From Adiantum capillus-veneris (Eukaryota; Streptophyta; Polypodiopsida; Polypodiales; Pteridaceae): a stretch of 60,000 nucleotides of DNA. Position numbers and translations under genes: made by a program. The stretch spans positions 91,197,914 through 91,257,913 of the forward strand of contig CM043944.1 of assembly GCA_014529385.2 (NCBI GenBank), read 5' to 3'. Shown piece after piece: positions 10,583 through 18,729 of this stretch. The notes below the pieces were generated by a model, which had not been told where the DNA came from, made no database searches, and saw only the letters and a list, made by a program, of their open reading frames with translations. The stretch's first letter is position 1. Each line of letters starts with the position of its first letter.

Positions 10583-11651
10583 GTTAGTATTGCAGTTTCA
10601 AGTTATGCATCATTGCATATACGAGACCATAGGAATATATTATTTACCTTAAGAAAAGAAAACACGGACCGAAACCACGGGGCTTAACCCCAATAAACTC
10701 GTCATATGTTTGACAAGCAGGACAGATTGTCTGGTTAAACTGATTGTTATAGGAAAGAATGTTTGTCCAAAACCTTCGGTATGGTTTCTCTCAAGTCTCT
10801 CTACTTATTAGCACTGGTATTATGTGGAAGTTGCCGAGGCATGAGATGACGCCCGGGATGGCACCAATGATGCTGTGGTGAGAGTACACCCAGATTAGCC
10901 CAGTTGGATACTGCAGTTTTGTTTTGCCATGGCGTGAGGATGACACCCAGATTGGTACCGTTGTTGCTGTTACGATAGTATGTCCAGATTAGCACAACGA
11001 GTACTTGTCGAGTGGTATGGGACGCTCATTTATAAATAATGTATATACCGATCGAACATAATAGCGCTAGTAGAGATTCTTGAGTGAACCTAATCCAAAG
11101 GTTGTTGGTTTAAAATTGGACGACTTCTTGTTAGACAATTGTTTGTAATCCTGTTTGAAGGGCTGTTTTAATGAACCAGTATCATAAATAAAGTAAAGGA
11201 ACATGTATGTTTAAACAGTGTGGTAGTAATTAGATAACAAAAGAAGGGTGAGTGTGGTGTGGAAAGTGGGAGAATGATACCCCGATGGTATCATTCTATG
11301 GACGGGTGGACCCGATGAGTCGGGTAACTTTCCAACGCTAGAATTTTTTTTTAGTCATAAATCTTAAAAGAGACAAACCTTGGCGGCTGTGCTTCTGAAA
11401 CATGGAGAAAAAAGCGCACAGGTTGGTCACTCTAAGATTTATACTTTTAGGTATAATTGATTATAGATAGTTTTTAGATAGGGTTATGGTGGTCACGGTC
11501 CGCCATAGCGAGATAGGACCAATCCTTCGCTAACGGTTCATGCCCGTGGCTACGTAGTAGCCAAGGCAATGTCCGTTGGTTTTTCCTTATCAGGATTGGA
11601 GACCTATCAAAGGTACTCCGCTCCTCTCGACAAGGGGCAGGGACCTCACAC

Positions 11652-11668
11652 TGGTATCAGAGCCTAGG
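11652..11668 (+). other. B primer-binding site, initiator tRNA-Met
   Basis: TGGTATCAGAGCCTAGG begins one base after the LTR end. TGGTATCAGAGC is complementary to the 3' end of plant initiator tRNA-Met, the usual primer of many plant LTR elements. Confidence 0.92.
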
Positions 11669-11892
11669 TTAAAGATTGGGGAGATTTTTAGATTGATTTT
11701 TGGATATTGAAGGATGCGAATGTTTGAAATAATAGAAGAACCTAGAAAAATTGTTTTGAGTTTTTATATGGTATTGAAGACTGAACTTTCCTGGTACAGG
11801 AAAATGTTCATTCAGCCTACCAGAAATCCCAGGTGTTCACCATCATGTTTGAAAATGCATGCCAATCACCAAATTATCAGTTTTGAAAAAGG

Positions 11893-12285
11893 GTGATGAT
11901 GATTTTGGATAGGGTGTTTGCACCACCTATTCCAAGGGTGCATAGAGGATGGGGTATCAAATGGAGTCCATCTGGAGGAATCTATACCATCGATGCTGAC
12001 AAGATATGGTGCATGGATACCAATCTCAAGAAACTTCGTTGGGCAGAGGAGTTAAAAGCCATCAAAGTTTATCTTTTTCTTGGTACTAAGAATCCGGATG
12101 CTACCATTACCTTGGGAGGAGAAAAGATATCTCAGACTCAATGGGTCTATAACCAAGTTACAAAATTTATCCATGGTGGTAGGATTCGACCTATATGTGT
12201 ATCTCGTAGCTTTCAAGGGTCAAAAGAAACTTATTATTTTGATCCTTTAGCCTATCCTTTTGTAGTCACTAAACTCAAAATATAG
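11893..12285 (+). CDS. 130-codon ORF in the B leader, unknown
   Basis: ATG-started ORF between the PBS and gag. The product (for example GWGIKWSPSGGIYTIDADK and KYVLFLGT-like text, ending YPFVVTKLKI) is globular-looking, with mixed hydrophobic and charged residues and several Trp, not low complexity. I do not recognise the family. It lies inside the candidate gag intron, so it could be read only from unspliced RNA. Chance ORFs of this length do occur, but the composition is protein-like. It could be a captured host domain or a remnant of a longer ORF. There is nothing comparable in D, whose leader is deleted. Confidence 0.4.
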   Translation: MMMILDRVFAPPIPRVHRGWGIKWSPSGGIYTIDADKIWCMDTNLKKLRWAEELKAIKVYLFLGTKNPDATITLGGEKISQTQWVYNQVTKFIHGGRIRPICVSRSFQGSKETYYFDPLAYPFVVTKLKI

Positions 12286-12460
12286 AGACATTACAATCCT
12301 TGTACCTAAAGACTACCAACCTTGGTAGCAATAATGTGTATATAAATAAAGTTTGGATTAATATTATCTTTTGTTTGTATTATTGTCTGATCAAGTCTTG
12401 CCTTAAAGTGGATTAAAGTTAGAGTATCCAATAAAGTTTCACTTAATCTATATTGCACAG

Positions 12461-13290
12461 AGTGCGGTGTACACATCTCTTCAAGAGAAAAAGCTACTTC
12501 TCAAGCAAGCTAAACTTCCCTCTTTCAAAGGGGAAGGAGCCCTAGTTGAGCGCGATGTTGAAGTGTGGCTCGAAGAGATGGAGGATTATTTTGCTGCTGC
12601 TGGTACTACTCCCTATAACCAAGCAATGTTGGCTATGTTTCGTCTCACGGGGGATGCCAAGCTTTGGTGGAAACAACACTGCAAAGATAATCAAGTAGCT
12701 CAAACCACTCAAACTTGGGAAGACATTAAGTATGCTGTCAAAGGACGTTATCTTCCACCTGCACACGAATCCCTTAAGATGAATGAATTCTTCAACTTAC
12801 GTCAGTTTCATCTGACAGTGGAAGAATACTACTCCAAATTTGTAACTCTTAGGCGCTATGCTCCGCCAATGACCGCAGATCAACAAGTAGCCCGTTTCTT
12901 CCAAGGGCTAAATGCTCCTTTAAATACTCGTCTAGAAGCCATGAGGCCTGTAAATTTTCAAGATGCTCTTTTAAGAGCTAAACCCTTAGCTAAAGAGATG
13001 TCAAACTCTCAAAGGGTATGAAATGGAAATTTAAGGAATGCTAGAAGGAGAGGACGGTCTATGATGTGGAACCAAAGGCAAGTTCACCGAGTTCACCAAA
13101 CTCGTCCAATAGTTGCAGCTTGAGCAAATGGAGCTCAAAATGCAGATCTTAGATGCTATGAATGCAACGAGCTAGGACATTTCAGGAATTTATGTCCTAG
13201 GCGAGTCTCCGCAACAAATACACCTACTCAAGCTAGAGGACGAGGACAAATAATAAATCTTGGAGGAAGAAATGGAGGACGAGGTCGAGG
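12461..13290 (+). pseudogene. B Gag main body with CCHC zinc knuckle
   Basis: The open frame after the candidate acceptor reads SAVYTSLQEKKLLLKQAK, then a typical retrotransposon Gag domain (VEVWLEEMEDYF ... AKLWWKQHC ... MNEFFNLRQF ... YYSKFVTLRRYAPP ... ARFFQGLN). A TGA at 13019-13021 and a second TGA at 13121-13123 interrupt it. The zinc knuckle CYECNELGHFRNLC (CX2CX4HX4C) follows near 13150-13195. Gag would form the particle and bind RNA. No ATG suits the start of this part, which supports an upstream first exon in the LTR. Confidence 0.85.
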
Positions 13291-13297
13291 GAACGGA

Positions 13298-13873
13298 ATG
13301 GCTGCCAGAGTCAATGCTATCATAGGAGAACCAACATTGGGAGAAGAACAAGAGGAAAGAGCAACTCTACATGCTGCAATTGATAACCCAAGAGCAAGAC
13401 AACAATATGCTGTCATTCAAACACCTGCAAATCACCAAGGTGAAAATTTTGAGCTTCTTATTGATTGTGGTAGTACTCATTCTTTTTTGTCACCTAAATG
13501 TTTAAGGAGGTTAGGACTTAATCAACACCCTGCAAGAAAAATGAGAGTTGAATTAGCCAATGGAAAGGAGGTGTTATCTCAGTACACCGTGGGAAAAATA
13601 GATTTCAAGTTGGGAGAATACTCTACTTATGCTACTTTTCGAACCTTACCCATAGGAATCTATGACGGAATTCTTGGAATGGATTGGTTAGCCAGTCATA
13701 ATGCCAATATCCATTGTGCCCAAGGAAGTGTTACTTTTGTGGACAACCTAGGTCAAGAAGTCACTATTCAAGGCCAGAATGGACGACCAAAAGCTTACTT
13801 GGTCAAAGCTAATCGTCTTTTGAAAGGGTTACGCAAGGGTCAACAAATTTTTGTAGTCAAGCTAACAAAGTAG
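13298..13873 (+). pseudogene. B aspartic protease
   Basis: In the same frame as gag, FELLIDCGSTHSFLSPKCL carries the active-site triplet D-C-G (D-S/T-G in functional retropepsins) and GILGMDWLASHNANIHC is the second-half motif typical of plant Ty3/gypsy proteases. Cys in place of the middle Ser/Thr may reduce activity. A one-base deletion near 13861 moves the downstream RT into another frame, so a TAG ends this ORF at 13871. Confidence 0.85.
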
Positions 13874-15018
13874 AAAAATCTTCTTCCAACCCTGAACCAA
13901 TGTGGCTAGAAGAATTTTCGGATGTTTTCCCTGTTGAACTTTCTGAACTACCACCACCTAGGGAGGTAGACCATGAAATCAAAATTTTTCCAGGTAGTGA
14001 ACCAATCTCAAGAGCGTCGTACAAGATGTCACTTCCAGAGGCTATAGAACTCAAGGAGCAGCTCAAGCAGTTGATTGAGCAAGGGTTTATCTGACCTAGT
14101 ACATCTCCATGGGGTGCACCTGTTCTCTTCCAAAAGAAAAAGGATGGCTCTCTTCGACTTTACATAGATTATAGGGGCTTAAATCAATTTACCATCAAGA
14201 ATAAATATCCAATTCCTCGTATTGATGAGATGCTGGACAGATTACATGGAGCCAAAATATTCACAAAGATCGATTTTCGATCTGGCTATCATCAAATTCG
14301 AATCCAGGAGGCTGATATCTCCAAAACAGCTTTCAACACTCGTTATGGTCATTACGAATTTACAGTGATGGCTTTCGGACTTACGAATGCTCCTACAACT
14401 TTCAATCGTCTGATGCACGATATCTTTAGAGAATTCTTGGATGATTTTGTCCTAGTATTCTTTGACGATATCTTAATTTATTCCAAATCAGAGGAAGAGC
14501 ATGAAGGACATGTTAGGAAAGCGTTAGAGCTTTTACGCCGAGATAAGCTGTATGCAAAGAAAAGCAAATGTACCTTATTTACCCCTAAGGTCTGTTACTT
14601 AGGGTTTATCATTTCACCTGAAGGAGTCTCTGTTGACCCTCACAAAGTCAAAGATATTGTGGAATGGCCTCAACCCACTTCACAAACCGAAGTCAGAGGG
14701 TTCTTAGATATCACAGGGTGGTACATGATCTTTGTAAAGGACTATGCTCTTAAAGCTGCACCACTAACTGACTTGTTAAAGAAAGGAGAAACGATACTTT
14801 GGGAAGAAAAACATGAATCTTGCTTCAAACAGCTGAAGGAGTATCTTGATTCAGAACCTCTCTTAAAACTTCCAGACTTCACCCAAGAATTCGAGGTGAT
14901 CACAGATGATAGTAACCTTGCATTAGGAGGAGTCCTTACTCAAGAAGGAAGGCCTGTAGCTTATACTTCTCGGAAGCTTAGGATTCATGAAGTGAATTAT
15001 GCTACACATGATTTATAA
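13861..15018 (+). pseudogene. B reverse transcriptase and start of RNase H
   Basis: The frame restarts as VEKSSSNPEPMWLEEFSDVF, the standard entry to plant chromovirus RT. Motifs in order are PREVDHEIKIFPGSEPIS, DYRGLNQFTIKNKYPIPRID, FRSGYHQIRIQ, TVMAFGLTNAPTTFNRLM, VLVFFDDILIYSKS (catalytic FFDD), KVCYLGFIIS. RNase H begins at ITDDSNLALGGVL. TGA at 14092-14094 and TAA at 15016-15018 break it. The first matches a CGA to TGA change and so fits cytosine deamination; the second replaces the Glu codon kept in D (DQELLAV), so it is a different type of change. Confidence 0.92.
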
Positions 15019-16360
15019 TTGCTAGCAGTTATTCATGCTCTCAAGCTATGGAGACATTATCTATTGGGACGCAAATTCCAATTGGTAACAGATCACAAGA
15101 GTCTTAAGTGGATTTTTACCCAACCTAACCTTAATATGAGACAGAGGAGGTGGATAGAGCTCATGCACGAATATGATTTTGATATTAAATTTAGACCAGG
15201 TAAGGATAATGTTGTGGCAGATGCCCTAAGCCGTAAAGCTTTTCTAGGGGCAATTTCCATGGCTAACAACCCTATTCTAGACAAGGTCTTGGATGCTGCT
15301 GTCAGAGATACAGATTACCAGATGCTTGCTAGTATCCTACGTGAAGAGAGGGTATCATCAAATCATCATAAACCTCTACATTATTCCTTAGAAGATGGAA
15401 AAATTTACTACAGGAATCGACTATGCATATCTAAGGATTCTACCCTAAGGAATGCTATCCTATATGAAGCACATGATGGCCCAACTTCAGGACATCCAGG
15501 TTATGCCAAAACCATCAATGCAATTCGCAGAAGTTACTATTGGCAAGGTATGAAGGGTGATGTCCTTCGCTATGTCAAGCAGTGTTTGTCTTGTCAAAGG
15601 ATTAAGGTAGAGAGACTAAAGATGCCAGGTAAATTACATCCTTTAGATATTCCCCAAATGAAATGGGAATGTATTAGCATGGACTTTATCACCGGGTTTC
15701 CTTCTGTCCAAGCTGGATATGATTCAATCATGGTCATAGTCGACTTGCTTACTAAAGTGGCTCACTTAATCCCAGTCAAGACAACCTTTACAGCTTCAGA
15801 TATTGCTCGTCTGTTTGTGAAGGAGGTTTTCAGAATTCATGGTTTACCCAAGAGGATTGTCAGTGATCGTGATGCCAAGTTTACTTCAAAGTTTTGGGTA
15901 TCATTGTTTCAAGCTATTGGAACCCATTTATGTTTTAGTACTGCTTATCATCCTCAAACTGATGGCCGAATTGAAAGAGTTAATCAAGTAATTGAAGACA
16001 TCCTCAGAGCCTACTGCAATAGAGAACCTCGCAAGTGGATTCAATACCTACCCTTGGTAGAGTATGCATACAATTCCTCTACTCATAGAAGTATTGGAAT
16101 GACACCTTTTAATGCTCTTTATGGTCAAGAATGTTTATCACCTCTTAACTTTTCTGACCCCACTATAAGGGTAGAAGCCTCAAAGAAAATGCTTGAAGAA
16201 ATGGAAGCTCAAACCAAAGCTATTCGAAGGGATATTCAAGCGGCTCAAGATCGACAAAAGAAGTACGCCGACTTACAAAGATCTGATCGGATTTTCAAAG
16301 AAGGTGACAAAGTTTTCTTACGAGTAAAGCCCAAAAAGAGCAATTTGTCTCTCAGAAGGT
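15019..16360 (+). pseudogene. B RNase H end and integrase, cut by A2
   Basis: After the TAA the frame continues LLAVIHALKLWRHYLLGRKF, DHKSLKWIF and VVADALSRK (RNase H), then HHCC integrase (EAHDGPTSGHPGYAK ... CLSCQ), the DDE core (SMDFITGF, VSDRDAKFTSKFW, TDGRIERVNQ) and DRIFKEGDKVFLRVKPKK. It stops at SLRR because A2 enters at 16361. The C-terminal part resumes at 35362. Confidence 0.92.
16356..16360 (+). repeat. A2 target-site duplication, left copy
   Basis: AAGGT immediately before the A2 5' LTR; the same five bases follow the 3' LTR at 35357-35361. Confidence 0.95.
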
Positions 16361-16568
16361 TGTTGAGCCAGCAGAGGATCACACCCGCATTTTTGCTCAC
16401 ACCCATCATTTTGTAACCATTGATTGTAATAAATGTCTTTCCGACATTAATTTTGATTTGAGCCATTCATTAAGTAACGGGACTCAATTGAGTTTCCAGC
16501 TTGTAATCCCGAAGTAATTTCACCTGTTAATGTAAATAATTAGAGATGTTCTCACCTCCAAGGCTGAG

Positions 16569-16576
16569 GTATATAA
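16569..16576 (+). promoter_or_regulatory. A2 5' LTR TATA box
   Basis: GGTATATAAGCC about 210 bp into the LTR, repeated in the 3' LTR near 34613-34620. It is a likely core promoter for the genomic RNA. Confidence 0.7.
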
Positions 16577-16649
16577 GCCAAAGTTTTGTAACCTAAAAGG
16601 AAGGATTCAATTATTAATCAAAGTGAGTTTTTGAGCGCCGTGACTGTGT

Positions 16650-16671
16650 CTGAGAGAGAGAGAGAGAGAGA
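16650..16671 (+). repeat. (GA)n microsatellite in A2 5' LTR
   Basis: About 20 bp of GA repeats; the 3' LTR tract is about 14 bp longer, which accounts for the whole LTR length difference. Confidence 0.9.
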
Positions 16672-17300
16672 GTCTTATCTCCTTGCTACGCGAGCTACGG
16701 GGCCGCCATTGGAGAAGCGACACCGCCATTGTGTTAGCAACGGTGAGAGCTACGCACAGATACCAAGAGTGCGCGCTATCGGCTTCTATGTGTGGTAAGT
16801 TCCTACGAGCTTCGGTGTGAGTTTTCTTCCAACTCGTGTGTCGGAATAGAGCGTGCAGCATATCTATAGAACCACAATGAGTAGAGCTACACATTAGTAC
16901 CATCAGGGTCAAGTTTCGGTCACCTGTATTTTTCGGCCTGTCTTCATACGCGTTTGCTGCACGGAGTGGTTATAGGTTGATTTTGCAGTTCAAGTCTTTA
17001 GGGTGTTGTTCTTACCTAGTGTATAGACTTCCCCTTGAGTTTGAGATCGATTCAATGATTCTAGATCCTGTTTCGTATAGCATTCGTTCGTAGTACGGAT
17101 TTCAGTCACTTGCGTATTTTAGAACTTAGATTTGATTTCCTTAGTAGTGATTGTCATTAGAAGGTCGAGTAGGTGATTTGACACCCACCTAGTTGTTTCC
17201 ATGCGCCTACGGGTCAAGCTCCGTCCTCGTCTGACAAATTCTGTTGTTGGTTGAGTTCTCGCTATTTAGCTTCCTCTAGCGGCGTAACCGCCTTAACATT

Positions 17301-17318
17301 TGGCGCCGTTGCCGGGGA
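17301..17318 (+). other. A2 primer-binding site, tRNA-Asp
   Basis: TGGCGCCGTTGCCGGGGA is complementary to the 3' end of plant tRNA-Asp (GTC) including CCA. It lies two bases after the LTR. This primer is typical of Athila-group elements. Confidence 0.93.
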
Positions 17319-17840
17319 CGAGAGCCCTAAGTAGGTGACCTTATACTAATCCTACGAGGTGAGTCGTATAAACTACTTTGTATACTTTAGTTAGAAAAGA
17401 TCTAGGAGTGGTGGACTCCGAAGGTCTCGAGAGATACTAGGAAGTGGGGTATTCCTGGGTCTTCCGTGTTGACAGTATTTTTAGTTTAGCTTAGATTAGA
17501 TTGTTTTTGATGGTGTTTAAGTGGTTGTTGACATAAAAAGCATTTGCTACTCCTTGTGTGGTAGTAAATCTCTTTATATTTTCAATTGCAAAAAAAATCC
17601 ATTTTATGATTAGAAGTAGCTTAGGTAGGGCCTGATTTGATCCTGATCTAGAGCTATCAATTGGTGTTCTATTTGCTTGATGTGTTTGATTGCATGTTAG
17701 ATCACTGAAAAAGTCGCTTTGGTAGTGAAATATGCAATAAACAAAGTTCAGAAAAATTTTCTGTGTAACTGATTGTTGCTGAGCACTTAAAAGAGCTATT
17801 GGAAGAGTTCTGTGCTGAAAAACTGGAAATCTGCAACTTT

Positions 17841-17864
17841 AGACATCATACGCGTATGATGTCT
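17841..17864 (+). repeat. Palindrome P1
   Basis: AGACATCATACG followed by its exact reverse complement, a perfect 24-bp palindrome with centre ACGCGT (an MluI-like core). Confidence 0.95.
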
Positions 17865-18128
17865 TAGGACCTAAACAGAGACTAAAATTGAAAATTTGAC
17901 ATTGCCAGAGTGTTTAGAAGGGGGGTTTTACCCTAAGATCAACTTAAAACAAGAGCATTAACACTCAAAGAAACCCAAAAAGACAAGTCGGAGTCCAAGA
18001 AACACAAAGAATAGGAAATTTTGGATTCAGATCTTGTTTTTACATTCAAACCTGACAAAAACACTTGAAACTCAATTATAAACATTGGAGAAGGCTTAAA
18101 ACCAAAAATAGTCAAAATCTGGGACAAA

Positions 18129-18152
18129 AGACATCATACGCGTATAATGTCT
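18129..18152 (+). repeat. Palindrome P2
   Basis: Same 24-bp palindrome with one arm change (ATAATG for ATGATG); flanking A and T runs extend the symmetry to about 30 bp. Confidence 0.9.
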
Positions 18153-18251
18153 TTTGGCACATCCACTACTTATTTTTGAAATCTGACCTGACAAGATTGT
18201 TACAAACACTGTTGAAAGCATAAATATCAAGTTTGAACCCAAATTGATGAA

Positions 18252-18279
18252 AAAGACATCATACGCGTATGATGTCTTT
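18252..18279 (+). repeat. Palindrome P3
   Basis: Perfect 28-bp version, extended by AA before and TT after the 24-bp core unit. It is preceded by AAATTGATGAA, as is P7. Confidence 0.95.
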
Positions 18280-18538
18280 GACCTAATTTTGGACATATTT
18301 TGATACTTTGCTAACACAGATCCATTGTAATAGCTGTCTAGAGGTTATATTTCAAGTTTCATCCCATTTGGATCACAATTGACCCAAAAAACAAGTCAAA
18401 AGCGGAAAATTGCCAAGAAAAGCCTGAACTAGCCATAACTTGCTCAAACAGAGTTCAAACTGAATTTTGTGAGTGAACAGAGCATAAAGGGGTCACTGAG
18501 AGTGAGCATAACCAAAATAGTCAAAATCTGTGAAAAAA

Positions 18539-18562
18539 GACATCATACACGTATAATGTCTT
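18539..18562 (+). repeat. Palindrome P4
   Basis: 24-bp copy with two differences from P1: ACACGT centre and ATAATG arm. The change at the centre breaks the CGCG core. Confidence 0.85.
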
Positions 18563-18729
18563 TTTCAGCATAACAGTAACAAAATTCTCACTTGATGAAA
18601 CAGAAGTTGTCCAGCTGACAAGATTAAACAATTGACCAAGTATCAGTCAATTTGGATCAATTCTGACCACAAAAACTTGGGGAAAACAAATTGCCGAGAC
18701 GGAAAAGTTACAGTCCTTTAGGGGAATTG

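Larger units (their letters stand above)
8662..11650 (+). repeat. B 5' LTR
   Basis: The LTR begins TGTAAGGTC and ends CCTCACA directly before the PBS. Its first 1409 bp align with 35750-37160, including the TATA box and a minisatellite. At nearly 3 kb it is long for the family. It contains a TATA box, a TG-rich minisatellite, and a short coding exon at 10460-10582. Confidence 0.93.
10583..12460 (+). other. Candidate intron spanning the B LTR end and PBS
   Basis: The 1878-bp interval has GTTAGT at the 5' end and TATTGCACAG at the 3' end, and joins two open frames in phase 0. It would remove the rest of the LTR, the PBS and a 130-codon ORF from the Gag mRNA, leaving unspliced RNA as the genome. 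The 3' end is pyrimidine-poor, so the acceptor is only moderate. It otherwise shows no gene from 10583 to 11892. Confidence 0.45.
16361..17298 (+). repeat. A2 5' LTR
   Basis: 938 bp with TG...CA ends, followed after two bases by the PBS. It is almost identical to 34405-35356. It holds a TATA box near 16570 and a (GA)n tract near 16650. Confidence 0.97.
17319..18729 (+). other. A2 first leader (PBS to gag) with palindromes
   Basis: About 1.4 kb without a supported gene. From 17821 onward it holds four copies of a 24-bp palindrome (17841, 18129, 18253, 18539) set in related sequence with recurring phrases such as CAAAATCTG, CCAAAATAGTC and AGCCTGAACTAGCC. Similar phrases and the same palindrome occur in the second leader (for example AGCCTGAACTGGCC near 30792), so the two leaders share a module. 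Confidence 0.85.

Noticed and set aside
18691-18729. Non-ATG start (TTG) for A2 Gag
   Set aside because: The first in-frame ATG at 18730 gives a normal basic N-terminus; nuclear plant elements normally use ATG.
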